From: Schoenoplectus triqueter
Taxonomy: Eukaryota; Streptophyta; Magnoliopsida; Poales; Cyperaceae
NCBI GenBank assembly: GCA_964058805.1
Contig: CAXKVV010000255.1
Span: 1 to 31,785 of the forward strand
Reading direction: 5' to 3'
DNA: 31,785 nt
Shown: in pieces, positions 18,998 through 29,584 of the stretch
How the letters are laid out: every line of letters starts with the position of its first letter
Numbering within the stretch: position 1 is the stretch's first letter
Translations under genes and position numbers: made by a program
The notes under the pieces: generated by a model
Databases searched by the model: none
Seen by the model: only the letters and a program-made list of their open reading frames with translations
Told to the model about the DNA's origin: nothing

Positions 18998-20691
18998 CTA
19001 AACCCTAGAAGTACCAATCTTGCGCTCAAAAAGGCGCCGCAACAGGTACACCTGTAACACAGTTGCACCAATAAGTGCCAGCGACTCAAAGATTGCCTTC
19101 TGTATTGCCCTCTTGCTCATTCCTTCATTCACTAGGCCCAGAAGATAATTGCAAAAAGATAAATAAAGTATACATCATGAGCACAAGTATTATTGAACTT
19201 TCTGGTTTCCTGTTTGTTTGTATGGTTACATATGTTACCAAACTGGAAAATTCTGCATGCAAGCGAGGATAAGGCCTACAGGAGGAACATGATGCAATTC
19301 CCACTTACCATACATTATCAGCCAGAGATGTAATTCCAGACATGACATAACAGGGACAATACAGAATTGTTAATTTTTCTTTTTTTTAAGGGGGGAGAGA
19401 GAGAGAGAGAGAGAGAGGGTGAGTACATATGGCCTGCCGATCAGTCTGAGCTTCGATCCAATGCTGCTCAAATTGTATGTTGTACAATGCTTCATCTAGC
19501 TTCGCTATTTGCTCCAATAGAGGTGTGAAATGCTCTGCATATTATCCATTCACAACAAAAATTTCACACCTGAACTCTCTATTGAAAGCCTGATAATGCA
19601 TTTGCAAATATGCTCATGTTCCTATCTATTAACAACAATTCACATGTAATGTGTTCGTTTCTTTTAAGCCAATTCACTAAATCTAAATTACCATGCAGCA
19701 ATTGCTGTGTCATAAATGCTAATAAAAGAGATGCAAAACTCAAGCAGGTCCCAAATGTAAAACACTAGAAAATAACACTGCTTACTAACTGATGGTTAGT
19801 AATGATTATAGCCAGCAAAACAGACATTGTTCAATCATTAACCTGCTTGAAAAATACCTTCCCACACTACAGAGACCTCTTGTGCAGCTGTGCTACTAGT
19901 ATCATTTCAAAATAGCTAAGAACTTTGGCTATCTTTTCTGTTATGTGTTCAGGGGGTGATAGTTGATGGAGCTTTTCTATTATTGTGAGTGTGCATGCAC
20001 GTTCAAGTTGAGGGAGGGGGGATTATTACCATCTTTAGCATGCTGGTCGAAGTAAGAGAAATGGCCAACATGGACATCAAAATCAATGGTTTCATGGTAT
20101 GGTGATTTGTTGGTAAAACAGAAGCGGTGGAGTCCTCTTTTCTGCACTATAAACTCAAATTTATCACTTATTTTATCCCTTGAGTCATGAATTTGCGCAC
20201 CAGATGGATCTTTCACCTAGAAAGTAATAAAGAAGCAAAATATTAATATTGACCAAAATAAACTAGCAAGTCATGCGACAATTTTAGCAGGCTCAGTTGG
20301 GCAGACAGTTCAGGTATCTCTATACAGATCAGAACTGTAACAAAATAACAATACTGCATCAGGATTTTTACCGCACGTAAACAGAAAATATCAAGAGTGA
20401 TAACTTATAACTCATAAAACATAAGAAACAGGTAGTTAGTAGTAGCATGAAAGAAAGAAATGACAAGCAGAATCAGGACCATACCACAAGATCTACACCC
20501 TCATCGGAGTAATGCCAGGGGGTGTCAGACTTGATGACTACAAATGACGCATGCACAGTATCACCTTCATATTCGACTTGATGTGAGAAGCACTCCTCCC
20601 TATCTATTACAAACCTTATTCCCAGAGTGGGCCCCACGTAAAGAAACAGAGTTGAAAGTAGTACCAGATAATTCAATCTCCCACACACCAT
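18998..20691 (-). CDS. p24-family transmembrane emp24/GOLD protein, p24 beta-3 type, 4 coding exons, complete
   Basis: Coding exons: 20691-20485, 20216-20030, 19534-19427, 19131-18998. The join is 636 bp, 211 residues plus TAG, normal for the family. Signal peptide about 1-24 (hydrophobic LVLLSTLFLYVG), GOLD domain about 25-125 with the paired cysteines C34 (REECFSH) and C102 (HRFCFTNKSPYHETIDFDVHVGH region), coiled coil about 132-170 (LDEALYNIQFEQHWIEAQTD), membrane span about 180-198, cytosolic tail RRLFERKIGTSRV. These proteins cycle between ER and Golgi in COPI/COPII vesicles as cargo receptors. Introns 1 and 2 are ordinary GT-AG. Intron 3 must use the weak donor T|GTACTC to keep the conserved AILNEGMSKRA in frame. 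The acceptor-like TGGTAG just before GAAATG suggests a 5' UTR intron ending at 20695. Confidence 0.95.
19391..19419 (-). repeat. GA/CT microsatellite beside the p24 intron 3 donor
   Basis: On the transcript this is a CU-rich run starting about 8 nt after the intron 3 donor site. Such tracts can bind polypyrimidine-tract proteins; an effect on splicing is inference. Confidence 0.85.
19515..19584. repeat. Inverted repeat spanning the p24 exon 3 acceptor
   Basis: CAATAGAGGTGTGAAAT (19515-19531, exon 3) pairs with ATTTCACACCT (19561-19571) and, after a 7-base bulge, CTATTG (19579-19584) in intron 2. The 29-base loop contains the acceptor AG at 19535-19536. Confidence 0.8.
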
Positions 20692-21419
20692 TTCCTACCA
20701 GAAGACAGTACAATAAGGATGTGTATAGTAAAAACAGCATACTTGAGGGTACTACCAACAAAGAGAAAATAAAACAGGAAGATACAGTCTCAAAAAGCTA
20801 GAGCGCTGAGAAATCTCTATGCAGGTCGTGAATGCTATAATGGTCTAAACAAGATAGAACCAGTAAAGTTGATGAAGAAAAATTATATATACTTAATAAC
20901 AGAGAAGGCATATTGGTTCCAAAAGGACAGGAAAATTGGGTCCTGGTTATTTTGGTGGACCAATTAAACAAAACTATATTTGCACTAACAGAAAATGTGT
21001 AGGTACAGGGTTTGATGTTACAGACAGAATTAAGTTACCTGGATGGGGTAATATGTAAAATCGAATTTGATAATTCTAGTTAGTTACGCTATGCAGCTAA
21101 CCGATAAATATGGTCTAGACAGGAACTGGTTCAAGGTTCATGAACTGTTCAGTATTCTCATACACCTCTGATGAAAGTTGACAATGATAATCGAAGCAAA
21201 TCCAGAAATTTCCAGTCGATTCACCTCCGCTGGCCAAAATCGGAAGTACCTTAACTTTAATCTAGATCAGGACTTTGTACAGTATAAAGAAATAACATAT
21301 CATTGCTATCATTGTTTGGAACATTTATCGGAAACCCACGATCCGATAATTTGGCGATTGTGCAAACCGACTAACCGCGCTTTGGGCAAAAACGTAAAGT
21401 TCTGATCGGAAAGAAGTAC

Positions 21420-21555
21420 CGTCCGAGTTGCGCCGATTCTTCTTTTCTTCTAGTTTGCTTGATTTAAATTTTCACAGACCTAAGGCGGATCTGATAGATT
21501 TGACGATCGCGAAAGGGGTGATTTGGGGATAGCTCCCGTGAAGAATGTTAACAAC
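21420..21555 (-). other. Probable 5' UTR exon of the p24 gene
   Basis: GC-richer than its surroundings, with a possible donor GG|GTACTT (intron from 21419) that could join the acceptor at 20695, three bases before the start codon. The block from about 21380 to 21600 is similar to 31335-31600 on the plus strand, where the matching position is an ideal GTAAGT donor. Shared blocks include TCAGATCCGCC and GAAGAATCGGCGCAACTC. The transcription start is unknown. If it lies upstream of about 21557, a 25-codon upstream frame (start near 21557) would be in the leader. Confidence 0.45.
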
Positions 21556-21600
21556 ATGGATTTGTCACAACCTCGGATGGGATCCGATAAATGGTTGTAA

Positions 21601-21780
21601 ATTTTAGACGATATCCAACGGTTCTAATTTAATGTATCAAATGATAATAAAATTATATAAAATTTAAAATACCATTAAGTAATAAACATATTTATATAAT
21701 TTTTTTTTAAGAATTTTATCTATTTATTCAAACTTTATTGTCAACATTATCAAAATAACTCATTGTCAAGAATGGGGATC
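21601..21780. mobile_element. MITE family A, copy 4 (half element) beside the p24 promoter
   Basis: Has the family motif ATGATAATAAAATTATATAA and the right end TATTGTCAACATTATC ... CATTGTCAAGAATGGGGATC. The left half is missing. It starts where the conserved p24 5' block ends. Confidence 0.55.
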
Positions 21781-21784
21781 CGTG

Positions 21785-22112
21785 ACTACTATTAATCTTG
21801 ACAATCTTGCAATCATTTTCATATAATTTTATACAATATTTTAAAGCAATTAGTTGTGTTTTCATTTTCAAATAAGTTGAGTGTCATTTAATATTTCATT
21901 GAAGGCTATTAAATTTAAACCGTTAAAATATTATATAATTTTTAGTCTTTGATGGTATATCAAATGTTACTCATATTACATGAAAATTGAATCGTAAATG
22001 ATCTATAAATTTAAGAATATGTTTATAATTTTTTTATTTTAATATTTTTAGATTATATAAACTTAGTTGTAAAGATTCTTAAAATTGTTAGTTGCGAAGG
22101 ATCTTCATCCTT
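21785..22112. mobile_element. MITE family A, copy 5 (diverged)
   Basis: Begins TATTAATCTTGACAATCTTG and contains TGATGGTATATCAAATGTTA and GAATCGTAAATGATCTATAA, a degenerate version of the family arms, ending near GAAGGATCTTCATCC. Directly adjacent to copy 4. Confidence 0.45.
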
Positions 22113-23370
22113 AATAAAATAATGCTATCGTTCGTTATTGGAATGAAAGGATACATTGCTTGGTCAAATTCTAGTTGAAATAGAAATAAAAGACTAGAGT
22201 GTAGTAATATTGATAATAATGATGCGGTCTCAACGGTGATGGTTTTTTATAAATAAAAATAACAATAACAACATTAATGATAATAATAAAACTTTTGACA
22301 ATGCAAGTTCGTAGACAGATTTATATTGTTCAAATGGAGATCCATTAACCCCTCATTTTACAAAAAAAAAAAAAATGAGTTTGAATTGAATTTATTTTTC
22401 TCTTACAAAAATTTTACTATATGTGTATAAATTAAACCTCTGTATTTTTGCTGAAGAGTTTCACTTTGCGCTCCCACACTTACAAAGTGACAAGTATTGT
22501 TAAATTATTTAATTTGCAACATATACATAATTGAGCCCCATTTGCATTTTTTCTGCGTCCTCCCATGTGAGGGTGGATTCACATAATCTTTAAGATAATT
22601 TAAAGTAAATTATTAATACTCACACAATTCCTCTCCGCACACGCAAATTATTTTCCCTCCTCTCTTGTATCCCACTGATTTTTTATGTTTAATCATATAA
22701 ATAAGAAATCATGAGAACAACGGCCGACCTATATGAGCTGATATACCTCATCTCATGTTATACATAAAAATATAAATGTTCTTTTGAAATATTTAAAATA
22801 TATAATATTATAATTATAAATATTTAAAATTAGGTTGACTATTTATAATTTTATGTATTTCCTGAATTTCGAAATTCAGTTTTCTTTTACTTCGTATTTG
22901 AAATCTTATAATGTATTGTTATAGTTATTATATAATTATCATTATTATTGTTATTATTACTATTATTATTATTATTACTTTCATCACCATGATTGTGATT
23001 ATTAAATTGGCATAATAAAAATTACAACAACAATAATAACTACAATATAATAATAATGGTAATAAAAAAATACAACAATTGTAATAATCACAATGTAATA
23101 ATAATAAAATAATGAATAACAGATTAAATATTGTAATTAAAGCAATAATATTTAAACATAATGATAAAATAATTGCAATTGTCAACAACCACAATCATGA
23201 ATAACAATAATAATACATTATAAAATATCACAAACAAAGTAAAACAAAGCTTAAATTTACAATCTAAACAAGGCACAAAATTATAACTATTTAATCTAAT
23301 AATAATATTTATATAAAGAACTTTTTTATAATTAGGTTGAATATTTCATAATGGTATATGTATTACACGC
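22113..23370. other. AT-rich spacer with (ATT)n tracts
   Basis: ATT/AAT trinucleotide runs on both strands occupy about 22930-23220 and produce a spurious leucine/isoleucine-rich frame. A less AT-rich stretch at 22440-22740 has CCTCCCATGTGAGGG. No gene was recognised. Confidence 0.45.
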
Positions 23371-23524
23371 AGGGGCGGAACTAAGGTAGACGTCAGTCGG
23401 CGCCCGGATACCCCATCAGTTCACTGAAAAATAAAAATCATATGATAAAAAATATATTTTTTTGACACGAACATTCTATTTATTTGAATCGGACATTTTA
23501 TCAATCATTTGTAATTCCGCCCCT
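23371..23524. mobile_element. Possible small TIR element (AGGGGCGGAA ends)
   Basis: AGGGGCGGAACT on the left and AATTCCGCCCCT on the right are inverses over 12 bases with one mismatch. AGGGGCGGA is a frequent start of plant DNA transposons of hAT type. No 8-bp target duplication was seen, so the boundaries or type may be wrong. Confidence 0.4.
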
Positions 23525-24330
23525 AATTTTTGGGAGAAGGTGTTTCAGCTCGCATAGGTCCGTCTCCGTCCTGTTTTCCGGATGGACAGGGTCTGCCCAT
23601 TTTCCTAGCGTAACTAATGACTACTTTCATGATTTTAATTTTGATCGCACTGTAATTATTCTCACGATTTGTTATTTCTATATGGATAATAATACCCAAA
23701 ATAAAATAAAAAATCAAGTATCCCCGTGTCCCAGCAGATACAAAACTTCTCTAATAAAAACTTATTTAATGCCTTTGGATATTATTTTAAATGTTTTATA
23801 TGTTAGATCATCTCATAAAGAAAAATATCGTATGTCTCATACCATAGTAAGCAGAAATATGCCATTTTCCTGTAGTAATCATTTCAATCTCTCATCATCA
23901 TATGTGTGAAAATAACTAAATTTAGAACTGTAAATATAAAAAAATTAAAAAAATACATACAATATTTTGTTTTATTATCATAATATAAAATGATTTCTTA
24001 TTAACTATAATCCTTTTATAAATAATAATAAGTGAAAAAATTATACTTGATCAATAAACAATTTTTTTATGATATAGGTTTCATTTTAGCTATGAGTAAC
24101 TCATACTAGTGAAAAAAAATTGCAACAACAAGTACAAAAAATAATAATAATTATTATTATTATATGAAAAGACATATTTTTTATTTAATAAAGAATTGAA
24201 GACTAAAGCTAGAGAAAATAACTAAAAGAGATGTGTTTTAAATATATGTGCTTATTGCTGATGTTGTACTAAATAATTTTTTTGATTTGTCGATTTATAA
24301 AATAACACTTAAATTTTATAATTTATCTTT
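23525..24330. other. Spacer, no gene recognised
   Basis: GC-richer at 23545-23600 (GGTCCGTCTCCGTCCTG), then AT-rich. A 141-codon plus-strand frame at 23484-23909 crosses the TIR element end and has no domain features, so it is not called. Confidence 0.4.
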
Positions 24331-24349
24331 ATTTGATCAATGTGCAGGG

Positions 24350-24680
24350 ACCATAATGCAAAATAAATTAGTTAAGATAAATTGAGTTTAAACAACCCAT
24401 TGTAATAGTTCATATCAAGATCTCAAGAATCATGAAAACAAGAACCAGCGATTATTATTTCTATGTTGTTAGGGCATCCTTTCTAAACGACTATAATGGT
24501 TCATAAGTCGTTATAACGGCTCAGGCCGAAAATAACTTCTTAATCAGTTTCAGAAGGTCTATATAAAGAGGATCAACTCTCTCACTCCAACTAAGAAGTT
24601 CCTAATAGTAAAATTCTAAGTTCTAGATTTCAATAGCTATATATTCTAAAGTGAGAGAGATAAGTTCAATAAGTTGATAA
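24350..24680 (+). promoter_or_regulatory. LTR-like promoter region with TATA box
   Basis: GTCTATATAAAGAGG at about 24558 is a strong plant TATA context, followed by a pyrimidine-rich ACTCTCTCACTCC. Upstream, AACGACTATAA and ATAAGTCGTTATAACGG form short repeats. No gene follows, so it is probably the U3/R part of a dead LTR retrotransposon. Confidence 0.3.
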
Positions 24681-25882
24681 TTCTTGATAAGTCGAATTCT
24701 TACTTTAAGTTAAATCTAGTTTATCTTCATTTTCCTAACTTGATTTGTTGTGATCAACTCTTCATGTTCTTTTTTTAGTATGTTGTCATTCATATATTTT
24801 TAGTGTGTTGTTACTCTATTTTGTTTTGGGTGTGTTGTCACTTTTTATTTGTTTTTTAGTATTGTTACTTTTTATTATCGATAGACTTAGTAGCTTATTT
24901 TTGGATAAAAGATCAAGTTCCATAAGTGTCATACCCCAAAATAAATAAATCGGATTAGGTGTGCTTAATCCCGCCACGTACGCACGACGAGACTTGCGTA
25001 CAGAAGGCTGAATGAATAAAATAAATCAATCACAGAATAAATAAAAAATAATAATAATACAAAACAATAACAGTCCAGAGTAACAAGAATAGAATACAAC
25101 ACCGACATCGACAAAGCTAGCTCCATCATAATGGGTAGCAAAATCTCTCAAAAAACCCAAAAGAAAAAATAAAACCCGAAACACGATGGATCCTAATTAA
25201 CTACCTTGCTCACATGCGGATGCGGCGAGACATCTCTGTCACCACGTAGGACTGTATCTAGCACCCTCTCATCAAAATACATCCCACATCTGTGTACCTG
25301 GATCCCACAATCACCGTGAAAATGTGAGTAATTTTAAAAATTACTCATTACGGATTTAGATCCAGCCTTAATATTTGATCTTCTTTCCTAAATTGGACCC
25401 AGATACCGATACTGGCTATCTAAATACAGTAATTATCTATTTATAAGTAAAATTATAGTTTAATATATTTCTTTAACAATTCACTATGATGCGATGACAT
25501 ATAATGACAAATAAACCCGAAATAAAAAATCTATGAAAATAATAATATAATATAAAATATAAGGTACGAGAATCAAACACCCGTAATAAATACCAGATTA
25601 TAAATTTACCAGACCCATCCCGAGCGGGCACTACCAGGGCCCAACTTACTAACTTAGAACTTTATGTTTGCGCGACGATAACACCGCACAAACGGTAATT
25701 CGGGCTCCCGAGGCGATAACGTCCTAGGAGAGTGAACAACTATAAAGCACGTACTCTGGTCTGCTGAATCTGGTAATTTACCTTACAAAATAGAAGCAAA
25801 CTGATATAGTATGTCTTCAGTTGTCATATCTTCAAAAGGACATAACTACCCGTGAAATAACAAATAAAAAACTAATACAAAT

Positions 25883-26165
25883 GGGAGGCTACATTGTACC
25901 AACCAGGGGCCAGAGGACCGCATCCCAAATGGGAGCCTACACTGTACCAACCAGGCCAGAGGACCGCATCCCAAATGGGAGCTTACACTGTACCAACTAG
26001 GCCAGAGGACGGCATACTGAGAAATGACAAATAAAATATAATATGGGAGCCTACATTGTACCAATCGGGGGCCAGAGGACCGCATCCCGAGAAATGATAA
26101 AATAAAATATGATACAAATAGGAGCCTACACTGTACCAACTAGGGGCCAGATGAATGTATCTCGA
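25883..26165. repeat. Minisatellite, five units
   Basis: Units begin near 25883, 25931, 25977, 26045 and 26119 with GGGAGCCTACACTGTACCAA followed by CCAGAGGACCGCATCCC. Short units are 46-48 bp. The longer ones (68-75 bp) gain an insert GAGAAATGA plus an AT-rich stretch. The frames crossing it on the minus strand (repeated RSSGP and VQCRLP) follow from the repeat and are not called as genes. Confidence 0.85.
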
Positions 26166-27064
26166 GAAATAACAAAACAGAGTAGAATTCAGACCCGGAT
26201 ATGACCGCTCCACACTAAACACTGAAAGACATGATATCCTAATCGCTCAAATTTGGATTTAAAAATCTTAATCATATTAAGAATACTAAAAATATAATAT
26301 TGATCAAAAGAAAAATACTCTGACACGGCCGAACCTGCCAAATGACGGGGTCGGTGGATAACCAACAAGTAAAGGTGCGCAGTGTATATACAGACCAAGG
26401 GGAGTGTAACCCGTTGGTATGGTTATACAAGGCAACCTCAGACTGAGATTACCCGCCTTGCCTCTCAGCACTTTTCATGTATTTAATACGTGATTAATTA
26501 TCTAACTTAATTAATAATTAGTGATATTAATAATATTTATCTGATAATTATAATCTATAACTTTATTTATTTAATTCTAACATAATCCTATTTCGGGACT
26601 AATTTCCGAGTTCTACTCATATCCTATGTACATGCAGCATGACATGAAATGACATGAAAAATGCGAGTAGGTTTCGAATATGCTGATAAATTTACCGGAT
26701 GCATATGACAGGTCAGAATTGGTCTCTAATTAATGTTTGGTTCAAAATACTGTAGTTCAAATAATTTTTGAAAACTTTTATTTTTTTGGTATGGGTTTCT
26801 AATTCTGAAGAAAGAAAAGCAAATCTCAGAGAATCATACATGAATATTTCGGCAAGGCTAGTAGTGTCGGGCTGCTCGATCTCCAATGAGACCCACAATC
26901 TCGTCAGTTGTCACGTCTTGAGCACACTCAATTTGCCGGCTCGTCGGGACATTTCTGAGAGCCTACGTAGCCCAAAAATAATTAAATTCACGAGTGTCCC
27001 ATTTACGCTTAGTCTGGTTAGGTCAGGGTATACAGGACTTTCAATTAAAATTATTATTATTTAA

Positions 27065-27480
27065 CTTCATATTTTAAGATTATATTTATTTTGATTTAGA
27101 ATAATTAATTTTATTTTATTTAGATTAATCAATTTAACTAAATATTATCACTTAATTAAATTAAATTTATAATTAGGATAATTAATTATTTAGAATTAGA
27201 GAAATTGATTAATATATAATAATTTATATTTAATATTATTCTTATTAATTAAAAATAGAGAAATTAATTAATATATATTTTATAATATAAATAATTATTA
27301 TATTTTAATTATTATTTTATAAATATTAATTATTTATAATATATTCTTTAATTATGTTTTATTTTATATATTTTAGTATTACTTTGATAATTTATAAATT
27401 ATATTTATAGAAGTGAATGAAATTAGAAAATCTCATCTAAATTTAATTTAATTTAATTAAATGTTGTTATTTTATTAATT
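27065..27480. other. Extremely AT-rich block
   Basis: Almost pure A/T with TTAATTAATT-like words. No structure beyond composition was recognised. Confidence 0.5.
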
Positions 27481-28179
27481 GTATTGGTGTTTTATGGTTT
27501 GGGATCATAGGCTGCCTCCGGAACTATTGTATCTGTTCAGATTTTTTATTATTGAGGCAGATCATGTAATCATCTTCCATATTTCTCTATAAGTATTAAT
27601 CAATTATTAGCCACGCATATTTTATTCTATGGCACTGGCTAATTAATTAATTAAACTTTCATTCCATTTACCTTTCAGCACATTTAACTTTGATCCAATA
27701 TTTTCTGACTCTTCTCATAGTTTCAATTGTTTGTAAGGATTTAATTTTTGCGCATATAACCCTCAAATAGGTGTTATTACCACAAAATCATTTAGACCTC
27801 TTAAACTTATCAGACTCACAATTCGACCCCTATCTTAAATTTCCATATCAAATAAGCCTGCATATATCTTTATCATTTCATGTAAATTCTAGGGGGTTTC
27901 CATATAGGAACTACACAACATTTCAAGCAACCGATCCCAAATTAACAAGATAACATGACACAACCAACATAATAAGGCAGGAGATTGGCGCAAGTCAGAC
28001 ACAGTAAGGACAACAAGGCACAAGGCCGGTGCATTTAGAATCAAATAAGAACACAACAGCACAAGTCATGCTAGTATAAAAAGGCCAGAACTAAGTACAA
28101 CACCAGGCAGCATACGACATAAAGGGGTCAATACATGAATTAATCAACACAGCAAATTTCATAGAACCAACCATAAGGC

Positions 28180-28960
28180 AGTACATGTCCATTCAACTAG
28201 TACCGAACTAGCACCACACACAAGATAGAGTTTGGCAGATAAGCAATCGCAACAACACCAACCAAAATCACATAAGGATGGCACAATCGGCCAAGAAACA
28301 AGGGCATGGGGCCAAGGCTCCGCCTCACCGGTACCGAATGGTACCCGTATACCAAAATACACAAGGCAATTAGAACAAGGCAAAATAACAATCAACGATG
28401 CAAAGACACGGGTTCAGCCCGGCACACGGCCCACATGGACGGAAAGGAAAAATGATAGATATTACCAAGAATGCTCAAGATAGCAAGGAATATGATGGGC
28501 CTGGCACAAGAGGGGACTAGAGAAGGGGCTCGACATCTAGGGGCAGCCACTGATTGTCAAAGGTAGTGAGGTGGAGGGGGGTCGTGCTCAACGAAAGCGG
28601 CGAGGAGAGTGAGTGGCGACACCACCGTGCTCAACGTGGCCGTCAACAAGTTGGGTATGGATTTGCGAGACCCAAGTTGTGGTGATGTTAGGATCTAGCA
28701 AGATGGTTGTATGAGGGGTGACACCGATCGAAATTAGGGGTTGTGCGACCCTTTCGGCAGAGGGGGTGGCTGGGCTCGGCTCAGATCTGGCGACGGCGGA
28801 GAATACCACCATGACAACGAATGAGGACTATAACAAATGAGAGGGAGGTAAAGGAGAGCCGCTAGCTAGGAGGCGTGAGGGTGGAGGTTGAGCCGATCGT
28901 CTCTGATCAAGAGAGGAACGAGCATGGTGAGTGAGAGAGGGTTGAGTGAAATTGCAAATA
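28180..28960. other. GC-rich island in AT-rich surroundings
   Basis: Distinctly GC-rich, with short frames on both strands (for example minus 28812-28588, starting MVVFSAVARSEPSPATPSAE). None has a recognised domain or splice context. It may be part of a retroelement leader or LTR; a captured gene piece is possible. Confidence 0.35.
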
Positions 28961-29573
28961 CCATTTTGCGTCTAAATAAATATTTCAAATCTAAATGATC
29001 AACCGAATTATTCAATTAGATCTTAACCCTCAAGTTTAGTACGTTGATGCCTCTAAATTAATTTATTATTTGGTTATTAATTAATTCATTTAATCTATTT
29101 GAAATTGGATTTTAATCTACTAATTTACTATGAGTTGTCGTTAGTTAGAAAAATTATTGTTATTTATCATTAATTTTATTTAGTCGTTTATTCATAGATA
29201 TATACATAAATATACAATCCTTTAATTTTAATTAGATCAAAATATTTTATGTTAGTTATTAAATTTGATATTACTGAATTTATATTTTTATAGTTTTTTA
29301 GTTTGATCATTGAGTTTTGTTATTCGATATCTAATCTCATTTAGCTTTATTTATCTATTTATTTCATTAATTACGTGTATTCCCTTGATTTTAAATTAAA
29401 TTATTCATTATTTTATTTTAATTCATTTTAATTATAATTATTACTTAATTAAATTTTATGGTTTAACAATAAGTGTAAGATACTTTATTTTTTATATATC
29501 AGCTTAACCTAAATTGTTGAAGGTTAAAAATTTCAAAGACATAGACGTTGTATACTGAAATTTGTTATATCTA

Positions 29574-29584
29574 GTGTTCTTACT
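29574..29584. repeat. LINE target-site duplication, 3' side of the element
   Basis: GTGTTCTTACT, identical to 31011-31021. It sits one base before the poly(T) that marks the LINE tail on this strand. Confidence 0.85.

Larger units (their letters stand above)
24927..29468. mobile_element. Candidate large solo LTR or LTR fragment (chromovirus-like)
   Basis: Starts TGTCATACCCCAAAATAAAT, a start resembling those of long LTRs of plant Ty3/gypsy chromoviruses. ATAAG precedes it (24922-24926), and ATAAG also follows a TTTAACA end at 29469-29473, giving TG...CA ends with a possible 5-bp duplication. Inside are a minisatellite (25883-26165), a GC-rich block (about 28180-28960) and long AT-rich stretches, but no gag, protease, reverse transcriptase or integrase. 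A five-base match in AT-rich DNA can be chance, so the right boundary is weak. It may be several pieces. Confidence 0.3.

Noticed and set aside
19764..19805. CACTAGAAAATAA and the ACTAACTGATGGTTAGT hairpin in p24 intron 2 as a CACTA end
   Set aside because: Only a few bases match, with no subterminal repeat array like that at 5244.
22928..23194. Hydrophobic minus-strand frame that looks like a membrane protein
   Set aside because: Leucine/isoleucine content comes from (ATT)n tracts; low complexity only.
23545..23600. GC-rich piece GGTCCGTCTCCGTCCTG considered as another hAT-type MITE
   Set aside because: No inverted partner and no target duplication could be found.
23484..23909. 141-codon plus-strand frame
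   Set aside because: Starts inside a TIR element, has no domain and no conserved motif, and the sequence looks like decayed repeat.
25846..26139. Minus-strand frame with repeated RSSGP and VQCRLP
   Set aside because: The protein repeats merely reflect the DNA minisatellite; frames shift between units and there is no signal of selection.
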